Source of the DNA: Bacillus sp. FJAT-29937
GTDB lineage: Bacteria > Bacillota > Bacilli > Bacillales > Cytobacillaceae
NCBI RefSeq assembly: GCF_001509555.1
Contig: NZ_LMAS01000011.1
Span: 12,230-76,229, forward strand
Direction of reading: 5' to 3'
Length of the DNA stretch: 64,000 bases
The notes beneath the pieces are model-generated. The model was not told the origin of the DNA. It worked only from the letters and a program-made list of their open reading frames with translations, and did no database searches. Position numbers and translations under genes: made by a program. Of the stretch, positions 8,149-17,397 are shown in pieces (position 1 is the first letter of the stretch; the number at the start of each line of letters is the position of its first letter).

Positions 8149-9951
8149 ATGTGCGGTATCGTAGGATATATCGGAAATTTGGATTCAAAAGAAATTTTGC
8201 TTAAAGGCTTAGAAAAGCTTGAATATAGAGGTTATGATTCAGCAGGAATTGCTGTGATGAACGAAAACACGGTCCATGTTTTTAAAGAGAAGGGCCGAAT
8301 TGCTGATTTAAGAAACAAGGTTGACTTTGATGTTGATGCCGGGCTAGGAATTGGGCATACACGCTGGGCTACACATGGAGTGCCAAGCGTAGCCAATGCT
8401 CACCCGCACCAAAGCGCATCAGGGCGCTTTACTCTAGTTCACAATGGTGTCATTGAAAACTATGAAATCCTAAAGCGCGAATATTTGCAAGACGTTCCTT
8501 TTAAAAGTGATACAGATACCGAGGTCATCGTTCAGCTGATTGAATTGTTCGCAAACGAAGGACTAACTACTGATGAAGCGTTCCGGAAGACGCTGAAATC
8601 TTTACATGGCTCGTATGCACTTGCCCTTTTAGATGAACAGGATAATGAAACCATTTATGTGGCAAAAAATAAAAGCCCGCTGCTAGTCGGATTAGGTGAC
8701 ACATTTAATGTGGTCGCTTCAGACGCAATGGCGATGCTTCAAGTTACGGATCAATATGTTGAATTAATGGATAAAGAAGTCGTCATCGTGAGAAAAGATG
8801 AAGTGGCAATCGTAAACCTTGATGGTGAAAAAATCAGCCGTGATCCTTATACAGCGGAATTAGATGCAAGCGACATTGAAAAAGGCACTTACCCGCACTA
8901 TATGTTAAAGGAAATTGACGAACAGCCTTTAGTAATGCGGAAAATCATTCAAAGCTACCAGGACAGAGGAGGAGCTTTAACAATTGATGACGAAATTCTT
9001 CAAGCAATGAACGGGGCAGACCGTATTTATATCATTGCAGCGGGAACTTCTTACCATGCGGGACTTGTTGGAAAACAGTTTATTGAAAAAATGGCGAAGA
9101 TCCCTGTTGAGGTGCATATTTCCAGTGAGTTTGGCTACAACATGCCATTGCTTCCAGAAAAACCCCTATTCATCTTTATTTCACAGAGCGGGGAAACTGC
9201 CGACAGCCGAGCTGTACTAGTGAAAATTAAGGAAATGGGCTATAAAGCAATTACTATTACAAATGTGGCTGGCTCAACACTTTCACGTGAAGCGGATTAC
9301 ACGTTACTGCTTCATGCTGGTCCGGAAATTGCTGTTGCTTCGACAAAAGCCTACACAGCACAGCTGGCTGTGTTAGCGATTTTAGCCGCGGTTACGGCAA
9401 AAAAACGAGGGATGGAGCTGGAGCTAGATCTTTCACGTGAACTAGGCATCATTGCGAATGCGATGGAAGTGCTTTGTGATGAGAAGGAAGAATTCGAAGC
9501 AATTGCTCGCGAATTTTTAACAGTAACTCGCAATGCCTTCTTCATTGGCCGCGGATTAGACTTCTATGTAGGCCTCGAAGGAGCACTAAAGCTGAAGGAA
9601 ATCTCCTATATTCAGGCAGAAGGCTTTGCTGGTGGCGAATTAAAGCACGGCACGATCGCTCTAATCGAAGAGGGCACTCCTGTCATCGCCTTAGCTACTC
9701 AAGAAAGTGTTAACCTAAACCTCCGCAGCAACGTACAAGAAGTCGTTGCCCGTGGAGCCAACGCGTGCATCATCTCTATGAAAGGACTGGAAGCGGAAGG
9801 GGACACCTTCGTGATTCCAGTCGTGCACGAACTATTAACACCTCTTATCTCTGTTGTACCTTTACAACTTATTTCTTATTACGCTGCTTTACACCGGGAC
9901 TGTGACGTTGACAAGCCGAGGAATTTGGCGAAGAGTGTGACGGTGGAGTAG
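8149..9951 (+). CDS. glmS: Glutamine-fructose-6-phosphate aminotransferase
   Basis: Makes GlcN-6-P from fructose-6-P and glutamine, the first step to UDP-GlcNAc. The N-terminal Ntn glutaminase domain starts MCGIVGYIG with the catalytic Cys right after Met and contains HTRWATHG. Two SIS isomerase domains follow ([43 protein letters not shown]) and the C-terminus ends [13 protein letters not shown], the conserved catalytic tail. 600 residues, as in B. subtilis. It is controlled by the ribozyme upstream. Confidence 0.97.
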   Translation: MCGIVGYIGNLDSKEILLKGLEKLEYRGYDSAGIAVMNENTVHVFKEKGRIADLRNKVDFDVDAGLGIGHTRWATHGVPSVANAHPHQSASGRFTLVHNGVIENYEILKREYLQDVPFKSDTDTEVIVQLIELFANEGLTTDEAFRKTLKSLHGSYALALLDEQDNETIYVAKNKSPLLVGLGDTFNVVASDAMAMLQVTDQYVELMDKEVVIVRKDEVAIVNLDGEKISRDPYTAELDASDIEKGTYPHYMLKEIDEQPLVMRKIIQSYQDRGGALTIDDEILQAMNGADRIYIIAAGTSYHAGLVGKQFIEKMAKIPVEVHISSEFGYNMPLLPEKPLFIFISQSGETADSRAVLVKIKEMGYKAITITNVAGSTLSREADYTLLLHAGPEIAVASTKAYTAQLAVLAILAAVTAKKRGMELELDLSRELGIIANAMEVLCDEKEEFEAIAREFLTVTRNAFFIGRGLDFYVGLEGALKLKEISYIQAEGFAGGELKHGTIALIEEGTPVIALATQESVNLNLRSNVQEVVARGANACIISMKGLEAEGDTFVIPVVHELLTPLISVVPLQLISYYAALHRDCDVDKPRNLAKSVTVE

Positions 9952-10042
9952 GGGTGGAAAAAAATTAAGCAAATGTTGATTTAAAACAAAATTCGGTTTC
10001 TTTGAAACAAATTCAGGTACTGATAAAAAATAGGTATTAAAT

Positions 10043-10076
10043 AAAAAGGTATCGGCAAATGCTGATGCCTTTTTTG
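10043..10076 (+). terminator. Terminator after glmS
   Basis: AAAAAGGTATCGGC pairs with GCTGATGCCTTTTTT around AAAT; the T-run follows at once. Confidence 0.85.
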
Positions 10077-10148
10077 TTATGTGCAAAGCGAAAATTACCG
10101 TTTCTTACACAAAAATAACGCACCTTAAATAAAAAGAGCATTCCTTGT

Positions 10149-10193
10149 ACCGAAGGCTTCCTGATCCGATTCAGGCAGACCTTCGGTCTTTTT
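10149..10193 (+). terminator. Second hairpin terminator downstream of glmS
   Basis: ACCGAAGG/CCTTCGGT outer stem with an inner CCTGA/TCAGG stem, then CTTTTT. Either a back-up terminator or the end of a lost transcript. A purine-rich tract (10199-10320) follows in which I see no convincing gene. Confidence 0.7.
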
Positions 10194-10373
10194 ATGCCCG
10201 AAAAAAGGCAGGAGAAAAGGCGAGAAAGAGCATGAGAAAGCAAGAAGCAACAGGGATTCGCAACGAAAAAGGAAGAAGGAAAAGCAGGAGCAAAAGAAAT
10301 GGAAGAAAGGCGGCAATGGTAAAATTTTAAATAGTTTGGATATCAAAATTAATTTACTATTTAGAAAGTGGTG

Positions 10374-10402
10374 TTGACACCCCTTCATAAAGCGATTACA
10401 AT
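10374..10402 (+). promoter_or_regulatory. hut promoter with overlapping cre-like site
   Basis: TTGACA (10374-10379), 17 bases, TACAAT (10397-10402). The overlapping ATAAAGCGATTACA (10387-10400) fits 12 of 14 positions of the CcpA cre consensus TGWAANCGNTNWCA, missing only the first two bases. Carbon repression is known for B. subtilis hut; use of this site is inference. Confidence 0.75.
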
Positions 10403-10459
10403 AAAGCTAGTTATTAGTCATTAGAATTTATAAGCTAGAAAATTAGAAAGAGTGTTAAT

Positions 10460-10903
10460 ATGGCATTGAGTAAAGACCGTTATATAGGTCGGCTATCCAT
10501 TCTTCTTTTGTTCTCTGATGATTCAACTGAACAACTGGAAAAACTTGAGCAGGCAAATTGGAAGGGATGCACAGGAAAAGTTGGTTCGATGGACTCTCAA
10601 AAAATAGTTGCTGCAATTGAAACAGCAGCTAAGAAAAACGGGATTATCCAGCCGGACGTTTATCGAGAATCTCATGCATTATACCATGCCATTATTGAAG
10701 CACTACATGGTGTAACAAGAGGTCAGGTGCAATTAGGATCTGTACTTAGAACTGTTGGCTTATCTTTTGCTGTTTTACGGGGGAATCCCTACGATAATGA
10801 GCAAGAGGGAGATTGGATTGCCGTTTCTTTGTATGGAACAATTGGTGCACCGGTTAAGGGACTTGAGCATGAAACGATTGGTTTAGGGATTAATCATATA
10901 TAA
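10460..10903 (+). CDS. hutP: Hut operon antiterminator HutP
   Basis: 147-residue RNA-binding hexamer subunit that, with histidine and Mg, opens the terminator before hutH. Nearly collinear with B. subtilis Hut[50 protein letters not shown] and the C-terminal [22 protein letters not shown]. The metal/histidine-binding region is intact. It lies between its own promoter and the terminator at 10928-10985 on which it should act. Confidence 0.95.
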   Translation: MALSKDRYIGRLSILLLFSDDSTEQLEKLEQANWKGCTGKVGSMDSQKIVAAIETAAKKNGIIQPDVYRESHALYHAIIEALHGVTRGQVQLGSVLRTVGLSFAVLRGNPYDNEQEGDWIAVSLYGTIGAPVKGLEHETIGLGINHI

Positions 10904-10910
10904 CTTGCCC

Positions 10911-10985
10911 ATAGTTTATTAGTTAACAGGGGGCTATATCTTGAAATCATTTTTAATTGATTTCATTGATATAGCCCCCTTTTCT
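10911..10985 (+). promoter_or_regulatory. HutP-responsive terminator before hutH
   Basis: AGGGGGCTATATC (10928-10940) pairs with GATATAGCCCCCT (10968-10980) and an inner TGAAATCA/TGATTTCA stem; TTTT follows. The 5' flank has NAG triplets (ATAGTTTATTAGTTAACAGG region), the kind of signal HutP binds. Thus hutH is expected to be read only when histidine is present. Confidence 0.85.
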
Positions 10986-11030
10986 ATTGTGACTTTACTT
11001 AGCTAAAGGAAATTGAAGGGAGCCAAAAAG

Positions 11031-12548
11031 ATGGTTACATTAAATGGTCAAACGCTTACTTTTGAGGACGTACGAAAGGTCCTTTTTGATGGAGAAAAAG
11101 TTGTTTATTCTAAAGAGAGCATGGAAAAAGTTCAAGAAAGCAGAAAAGCAGTTGAAAAAATCGTTGATGAAGAGCGAATTGTATATGGCATTACGACAGG
11201 ATTTGGGAAATTTAGTGATGTTTTTATTGACAAAGATGATGTTGAAGCACTACAGCTAAATTTAATTCGTTCACATGCTTGTGGGGTTGGGGAACCTTTT
11301 CCAGAAGTTGTATCACGTGGGATGATCCTGCTTCGAGCAAACGCATTACTGAAGGGGTTTTCAGGTGTCCGACCTGTTGTGATTGAAAGATTGCTTGAGC
11401 TATTAAATGCTGGGATTCATCCCGTTATTCCTCAACAAGGATCACTAGGTGCAAGTGGTGATTTAGCTCCGCTTTCACATTTAGCTCTTGTTTTAATCGG
11501 GGAGGGAGAGGTTTTTTATCAAGGGGAGATAACATCAGCTATTTCAGCATTAACAAAAGAAGGCATTTTCCCAATCACACTAACAGCAAAAGAAGGATTA
11601 GCGCTTATCAATGGAACACAAGCAATGACCGCAATGGGTGTAGTTGCGTATCTGGAAGCAGAACAACTAGCTTATCAAACCGAATTAATTGCATCAGTAA
11701 CTATTGAAGGCTTACGTGGAATTATTGATGCATTTGACGAAGATATTCATTTGGCTCGGGGCTATAAAGAGCAGGTTGAAGTTGCTGAACGAATTCGTGC
11801 ACATCTTTCAGACAGCTTATTAACAACGAAACAAGGGGAGATCCGTGTACAAGATGCATACTCAATCCGCTGTATTCCTCAGGTACATGGTGCAACATGG
11901 CAGACGTTAAATTATGTAAAAGAGAAATTAGAAATTGAAATGAATGCAGCTACTGATAACCCGTTAATTTTCGATAATGGTGAAAAAGTATTATCTGGTG
12001 GTAACTTCCATGGACAGCCGATTGCCTTTGCAATGGATTTCTTAGCGATTGCAGTAGCGGAGCTAGCAAATATATCTGAGCGTCGAATTGAGCGTTTAGT
12101 GAATCCACAATTAAACGACTTACCTCCATTTTTAAGTCCCGAACCAGGTTTACAATCGGGGGCAATGATCATGCAGTATGTCGCAGCATCTCTTGTATCG
12201 GAGAATAAAACACTAGCACACCCTGCAAGTGTTGATTCCATTCCTTCATCAGCAAACCAAGAGGATCACGTGAGTATGGGGACGATTGGATCAAGACATG
12301 CATATCAAGTGATTACAAATACTCGTCGTGTATTAGCAATCGAAGCTATTTGCGCAATACAGGCAGCAGAAATTCGCGGTAAAGAAAAAATGGCTACTGC
12401 AACAGGCTGGTTTTTAGAAAATGGCAGAAAAGTCGTGCCGTTTATTGATGCAGACAGAGTGTTTTCAAAGGATATTGAAAAGATGAATAATTGGTTAAAG
12501 GTTGGTACTTTTCAGTTTGATAAATGTGTATCAAATACTCATAAATAA
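11031..12548 (+). CDS. hutH: Histidine ammonia-lyase
   Basis: Removes ammonia from L-histidine to give trans-urocanate. The MIO prosthetic group forms from Ala-Ser-Gly in [14 protein letters not shown] (near residue 140). Other family motifs: [43 protein letters not shown] and [12 protein letters not shown]. 505 residues, full length. The frame extends to TTG 11013, but AAGGGAG at 11016-11022 supports the ATG at 11031. Unusual: no hutU, hutI or hutG follows, so the rest of the pathway must be elsewhere or absent. Confidence 0.96.
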   Translation: MVTLNGQTLTFEDVRKVLFDGEKVVYSKESMEKVQESRKAVEKIVDEERIVYGITTGFGKFSDVFIDKDDVEALQLNLIRSHACGVGEPFPEVVSRGMILLRANALLKGFSGVRPVVIERLLELLNAGIHPVIPQQGSLGASGDLAPLSHLALVLIGEGEVFYQGEITSAISALTKEGIFPITLTAKEGLALINGTQAMTAMGVVAYLEAEQLAYQTELIASVTIEGLRGIIDAFDEDIHLARGYKEQVEVAERIRAHLSDSLLTTKQGEIRVQDAYSIRCIPQVHGATWQTLNYVKEKLEIEMNAATDNPLIFDNGEKVLSGGNFHGQPIAFAMDFLAIAVAELANISERRIERLVNPQLNDLPPFLSPEPGLQSGAMIMQYVAASLVSENKTLAHPASVDSIPSSANQEDHVSMGTIGSRHAYQVITNTRRVLAIEAICAIQAAEIRGKEKMATATGWFLENGRKVVPFIDADRVFSKDIEKMNNWLKVGTFQFDKCVSNTHK

Positions 12549-12588
12549 AAAGATAGATTAATAGGCCAAGATAATTATAGAAATTAAG

Positions 12589-12747
12589 TTAAATTGTAGG
12601 AGGAGTGCGGCAATCTTTGGGCATGAAGAAGAGCAAACTTTTTGGCTCATAATATTGCCACACTCCTTGTAGAAATCCAATCACAAGAACTGCAGCAAGA
12701 GTTAGAATAATGGATGATAACTTTCTTTCACCTAAACAGTTTTGCAT
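12589..12747 (-). CDS. Possible small membrane peptide (52 residues)
   Basis: Antisense ORF in the gap after hutH. It has one hydrophobic segment (SSIILTLAAVLVIGFLQGVW, residues 11-30) and a polar tail ending KDCRTPPTI. The pattern is protein-like, but there is no good ribosome site before the ATG and I do not recognise a family. A palindrome (GGAGTGCGGCAAT / ATTGCCACACTCC) lies inside it. It could be chance or a remnant. Confidence 0.3.
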   Translation of the reverse strand: MQNCLGERKLSSIILTLAAVLVIGFLQGVWQYYEPKSLLFFMPKDCRTPPTI

Positions 12748-12871
12748 AAAATATGAGAACTGTTATCTAGGGATAAACGCCATTAGGTGTTTATGTTAAA
12801 TAAGCCTGAACTGTTCTCTTCATATATAATTTCAAAAACTACTAAACGCCCCACAAAGAAAGGATGATAAT

Positions 12872-14182
12872 ATGTTAAATGCTGTAGTGGTTTCTGTAAT
12901 TGTCATGGTCGTATTGAGTCTTCTACGTGTCAATGTCATGTTGACAATTTTAATTGCGGCTGGTGTTGCAGGTTTGATGGAAGGATTATCACTGGTTGAT
13001 ACGACGAATATGCTCATCTCTGGGATGGGAGGACAAGCGAATACGGCACTAAGTTATGTTTTACTTGGTATATTTGCAGTAATGATTGGCTATTCAGGTA
13101 TTACCGGATTTCTTGTGAAAAAACTTGTAAGCGTTTTAAAAGGAAAACGTTCCATTTTATTGTTGACGATTGCTGGAGTTGCCTGTTTTTCTCAAAATAT
13201 CGTTCCAGTACACATTGCGTTTATTCCAATCTTAATTCCACCTTTACTCCATTTGTTTGATAGAATGAAAGTTGACCGCAGAGGTGTGGCTACAGCACTA
13301 ACGTTTGGATTGAAGGCCCCGTATATTTTGATTCCAGCGGGATTTGGGTTAATATTCCATGGGATTATTGCCGCTGAAATGAAAGCGAGTGGTATGGAGA
13401 TCGCTATTTCCTCTGTCACTTACTCCATGTTAATACCAGGACTTGGTATGATCGTTGGATTGTTAGTTGCAGTTTTTATTTCTTATCGGAAGGATCGTGA
13501 ACTGTCTTTCAGTGAACAAGGGGTTATAAATGAGATAGCGGTATCAGAAGAGATAGAATTGTCATTCACATCACGACACATGCTCACGATTCTGGCAATT
13601 ATCAGTGCGCTAGTTGTGCAACTTATTAGTGATTCACTAGTTTTGGGTGCGCTTACGGGAATTGTCCTCATGTTCTTATTTACAATAGTCCCATTTAAAG
13701 AAGGGGAAAAGGTTGTTAATGATGGGATTACTATGATGGGGATGATCGCATTTGTGATGTTAATCGCCTCTGGATATGCAACAATTTTGAAAGAAACTGG
13801 CGCTGTTGAAAACCTTGTACAATCCTCAATTGGGGTGTTAGGGGATAATAAAATAATTATTGCTTCTATGATGCTTCTAGTCGGACTGTTAATCACAATG
13901 GGAATCGGCTCTTCATTCGGCACGATCCCGATTATTGCTGCTTTGTTCGTCCCGCTTTGTTTAGCTGTCGGTTTCTCCCCATTGGCAACGGCCGCATTAA
14001 TTGGTACTGCTGGAGCACTTGGTGATGCAGGTTCACCGGCATCAGACAGTACGCTTGGACCGACTGCAGGGTTGAATGCAGATGGAAAACACCACCATAT
14101 TTGGGATACATGTGTGCCGACCTTTTTGCATTATAACATTCCATTATTTATTTTCGGTCTCATTGCTGCAATGGTGCTTTAA
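12872..14182 (+). CDS. NhaC/YuiF-type permease, possible histidine carrier
   Basis: 436 residues with about 11-12 membrane helices, resembling the Na+/H+ antiporter-like family that includes B. subtilis YuiF (PF13726 plus PF03553). Visible motifs are a first helix MLNAVVVSVIVMVVLSLL, CFSQNIVPVHIAFIPILIPP, and a late GTAGALGDAGSPASDSTLGPT loop. Some relatives are treated as amino-acid carriers. It lies between hutH and a histidine-racemase-like gene and replaces hutM here, so histidine uptake is a reasonable guess only. Confidence 0.75.
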   Translation: MLNAVVVSVIVMVVLSLLRVNVMLTILIAAGVAGLMEGLSLVDTTNMLISGMGGQANTALSYVLLGIFAVMIGYSGITGFLVKKLVSVLKGKRSILLLTIAGVACFSQNIVPVHIAFIPILIPPLLHLFDRMKVDRRGVATALTFGLKAPYILIPAGFGLIFHGIIAAEMKASGMEIAISSVTYSMLIPGLGMIVGLLVAVFISYRKDRELSFSEQGVINEIAVSEEIELSFTSRHMLTILAIISALVVQLISDSLVLGALTGIVLMFLFTIVPFKEGEKVVNDGITMMGMIAFVMLIASGYATILKETGAVENLVQSSIGVLGDNKIIIASMMLLVGLLITMGIGSSFGTIPIIAALFVPLCLAVGFSPLATAALIGTAGALGDAGSPASDSTLGPTAGLNADGKHHHIWDTCVPTFLHYNIPLFIFGLIAAMVL

Positions 14183-14346
14183 ACGTAACTAGATTAAACT
14201 AGGAATGAGATGTACATTGAACAAAAAGTAACGATACTATTACAATAAAGGTATATACGAATCACGGATATAGAATTTTTCTATCCATAATTTTCGAAAT
14301 AATCAGATCGCTAAAAATTAACGTTTAAAGATAGGAAGATGATTAG

Positions 14347-15144
14347 ATGATGAAGCTTAACTTTGTAAAAATTAGTCCTTCAAAAAATATGACAGTTATA
14401 ATAACCAACTATGTTGATCCTACTCATTATTCACAAATCGCCAGTACGATTATGGACTATGAATATGTTAATGCGGAACAGGTAGGCTTTATCGCTACAC
14501 CGAAAAGCAGGGAATCTTTACTTAGGTTGGAAATGTCAGGGGGGGAATTTTGTGGAAATGCCCTTTTAGGGGCTGCTGCATACTGTCACTACAATGGTCT
14601 AACAGAAAAAAAAAGTTTCTTCTTAGAAACTTCTGGGGCAGAATCACCACTTGTATGCTTGGTTGAAGCTAAATCCTCTAATCATTTTGTAGCAAAAGCT
14701 GAAATGCCAGATCCCCTTTCCATTAAAGAACTTGTTATTAATCTTAATGGAAGAAGCATTACAGGAAGTTGTGTGCAGCTAGATGGTATCACTCATTTCT
14801 TAACGGACTATTGGCCATCCGAGGATGACTTTAATCTTATTATTGAAGAGGCTTCTAAGAAAATTCAAAATAAAGCAATTGGGGTTATTCCCTATAGAAG
14901 ATTAGCAGAAAAGGAATATGAGATATGGCCGTTCGTTTACGTGAAAGAAACGGGATCTAGATTTTTCGAGCAAGCTTGTGGATCCGGAAGTCTGGCAGTA
15001 GGTATTTATTTGTCAAAGGGTAAAGAGGACAAATTTAACATACATCAGCCAGGCGGAATCATTAATGTCGAAACGGGTGTTAAAAGTTATATTTCAACAG
15101 ATGTCCGCTTTACTTGTGAAGGTATTGCCAACATTAATTTATAG
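14347..15144 (+). CDS. CntK-like histidine racemase (DapF fold)
   Basis: 265-residue cofactor-independent epimerase. The two catalytic cysteines sit in MSGGEFCGNALLG (Cys69) and ACGSGSLAVGIYLSKG (Cys211). The start FVKISPSKNMTVI, then EQVGFI, and the tail HQPGGIINVETG resemble S. aureus CntK, the staphylopine histidine racemase, more than true diaminopimelate epimerase. The cntL and cntM partners are absent; hutP-hutH and a carrier lie next door, which suggests D-His to L-His conversion for catabolism. Substrate is inferred from family and context. Confidence 0.75.
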   Translation: MMKLNFVKISPSKNMTVIITNYVDPTHYSQIASTIMDYEYVNAEQVGFIATPKSRESLLRLEMSGGEFCGNALLGAAAYCHYNGLTEKKSFFLETSGAESPLVCLVEAKSSNHFVAKAEMPDPLSIKELVINLNGRSITGSCVQLDGITHFLTDYWPSEDDFNLIIEEASKKIQNKAIGVIPYRRLAEKEYEIWPFVYVKETGSRFFEQACGSGSLAVGIYLSKGKEDKFNIHQPGGIINVETGVKSYISTDVRFTCEGIANINL

Positions 15145-15295
15145 TTGTTTAACTGGCAGGAAAATAAACTGGGGACCATTTGATTTTTTCTTTTTCTTTA
15201 TTCCTTTAGTCTGATCAAGCTATATTTAATTTGCTTACTAGAAGAAATGTGTTGAAATAATTTATAAAAATAATAATAAACAAAAATCACTAGTG

Positions 15296-16080
15296 TTGCA
15301 TAAATAGTGTCGCAATTTCCAGTTTAATACTTTTCCATGTTTAGAGCCAAAAAGGTAAATACCTAATCAAAGGTGGTTCCATCCATTTGGTGATTTATTT
15401 ACAATTATACCTGTGCGACAACGACAATTTGCCTATCAAGGAACAGCTTTTCCTTCAATTTTTCGAAGCCAGATATATGCTGGCTTCCATAAAGCTGCTC
15501 TTAAATAAGGGCTACCATGACCTCAAGTTGATTGCGATCATGTTCTTTTTCCGTAGTAATAACGGCTTTTTCGGGGTATGAAGCACCTTTTTCCATACAC
15601 ACAAGTCGTAAATGTAATTTTACACCAGCTTTTGTTTTGCGGAACTTTGCCCATTTATGATTGGTCAAATTCAGTGGCAATGTGCTCGAATATATGATTT
15701 TTAACGGCATTACGAGTTTTGTATAGTACGTTTTGGCATGAATTTGTGCAACTAAATCAACGAATAGCCTTTGGAATAGATCAGGATTCATACCATTTAA
15801 ACGGCGAAACAACTGAGAAATACTAATAGAAACAAGGCCATTTCCCTTTTGAAGTTGATCATCGAGAAGACAATCCCCCAAAGCATGAAGACTTCCAAAT
15901 GAAATTTTTCGTGTAATCTTGTCCATGCGTTAGTCCTTTTTTAGTGGATTTGGACGGGTTACTATCTGACTTATCCAATATAAAGGGCTTTTTCTTTGCA
16001 CAAAATAAAATTAGTGAATATTATGAGTCCCTTTAATATTAAAATTTAATCAACGAAACGCTAGTGACAATTTTATGCAA
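15296..16080. mobile_element. IS4-family remnant with candidate inverted ends
   Basis: TTGCATAAATAGTGTCGC (15296-15313) is an imperfect inverted match, with one gap, to GTGACAATTTTATGCAA (16064-16080). Between them is a transposase with two internal deletions. No clear target-site duplication is visible. The element splits the racemase from the amidohydrolase genes. Confidence 0.55.
15436..15926 (-). pseudogene. IS4-family transposase, internally deleted
   Basis: The minus strand reads MDKITRKISFG joined directly to SLHALGDCLLDDQLQKG, so the usual ~40 residues after the first block are missing. It continues SISQLFRRLNGMNPDLFQRL and FRKTKAGVKLHLRLVCMEKG up to QLEVMV, then jumps in another frame to ALWKPAYIWLRKIEGKAVP and a stop. 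The catalytic middle, with most of the DDE core, is gone. It cannot make active transposase. Confidence 0.85.
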
Positions 16081-16145
16081 AAATAGCACTTAGAGTAAAC
16101 TATAATGATTTTGTCTATTAAAAAGTCTCTAAAGGAGGAATTGGA

Positions 16146-17384
16146 ATGATAACACATTGGATAACGAATGTTCGCTTAGAAAAATGTTTTGTATATGAAA
16201 ATGATCGAATTGCCGGTACCGAAACAGAAATTTGTCACTTAAAGATAGAGAATGGAAAAATCACAGAAATCACAGATACCCTTCCAGATTCATCTGAAGT
16301 TCAGTTTGATGCTAATAAGTATTTACTCCTTCCTTCATTAAAAGATATGCATACTCACATTGATAAAACATATTATGGAGGGCCTTGGAAAGCTTGTACG
16401 CCAATGACAAAAGGGATTTTTACTAGAATGGAAGAAGAAAGAGAACTTCTTCCTAAACTTTTACCAACAGCTCAAGAGCGTGCTGAGAAAATGATTGAAT
16501 TATATATAAAAAATGGTCATACGCATATTCGAACCCATTGTAATATTGATCCAGTGATTGGCCTAAAGAACTTAGAGGCTACAGTTAATGCTTTAAAAAA
16601 ATATGAAAATGTTCTTACTTATGAAATCGTGGCTTTTCCGCAGCATGGTTTGCTTAGAAGTGAATCAGTAAATCTGATTAGGGATGCGATGAAAAATGGG
16701 GCAACATTGGTTGGCGGTGTAGACCCTGCCACGGTAGATCGAAATATTGAGAAGTCTTTATATACTATTTTTGAAATTGCAGTTGAAAATAATAAGGGTG
16801 TAGATATCCATCTTCATGACCCAGATACTTTAGGTGTTTTTACATTTGAGAGAATGGCTCGATATACGAAAGAAGCAGGTCTTAAAGGAAATGCAACGAT
16901 AAGCCATGGGCATGCATTAGGCGATCTGCAAGGAGAGGTTCTGACTGAAATAGCTGAGAAATTAAAAGACCAGGAGATTGATATAACATCTACCATTCCT
17001 GTTAATCGTCCAACAATACCAGTTCCAGTACTTGATCGGTTGGGTATTAAAGTATCAGTAGGGCATGACAGTATCACTGATCATTGGTCTCCATTTGGAA
17101 CAGGAAACACAATTCAAAAGCTTGGAGTACTTGCTGAAAGATTCTGGATGATTGACGAATATTCTTTATCTTCTGTGCTTAAATTCGCAACTGGTGGCAT
17201 AACACCGTTAAATGGAAAAGGGGAACAGATCTGGCCAAAAGTTGGCGATGATGCAACTATGATGTTAGTTAATGCTACTTGTTCAGCAGAAGCAATAGCA
17301 AGACGGGCAAATATTGAATCATTATTTTTTAAAGGGAAAAAGGTTGAAAGCAAATTGGTAGAATCTGATACAGTACGGGCTTAG
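16146..17384 (+). CDS. CodA-like amidohydrolase, copy 1
   Basis: 412-residue metal-dependent hydrolase of the cytosine-deaminase branch. Metal and catalytic positions visible: His69-Thr-His71 in DMHTHIDK, Gln166 in AFPQHG, DIHLHD (His222, Asp225), SHGHALG (His254) and VGHDSITDHWSPFG (Asp308). CodA has HCDE where this has HLHD, so the proton-shuttling Glu appears to be Asp and the substrate probably differs from cytosine. A ribosome site GGAGG precedes the ATG; its paralogue follows 13 bases on. Substrate unknown; deamination or hydrolysis of a ring or amide fits. Confidence 0.8.
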   Translation: MITHWITNVRLEKCFVYENDRIAGTETEICHLKIENGKITEITDTLPDSSEVQFDANKYLLLPSLKDMHTHIDKTYYGGPWKACTPMTKGIFTRMEEERELLPKLLPTAQERAEKMIELYIKNGHTHIRTHCNIDPVIGLKNLEATVNALKKYENVLTYEIVAFPQHGLLRSESVNLIRDAMKNGATLVGGVDPATVDRNIEKSLYTIFEIAVENNKGVDIHLHDPDTLGVFTFERMARYTKEAGLKGNATISHGHALGDLQGEVLTEIAEKLKDQEIDITSTIPVNRPTIPVPVLDRLGIKVSVGHDSITDHWSPFGTGNTIQKLGVLAERFWMIDEYSLSSVLKFATGGITPLNGKGEQIWPKVGDDATMMLVNATCSAEAIARRANIESLFFKGKKVESKLVESDTVRA

Positions 17385-17397
17385 GGGGAGATTTAAA

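Noticed and set aside
10145..10330. 61-codon basic ORF after glmS
   Set aside because: It starts inside a terminator hairpin, has no ribosome site and its composition only reflects the purine-rich tract.
14347..15144. Diaminopimelate epimerase (dapF)
   Set aside because: The fold is the same, but the N-terminal PSKNMT and C-terminal HQPGGI blocks fit CntK better, and the neighbours are histidine genes, not lysine genes.
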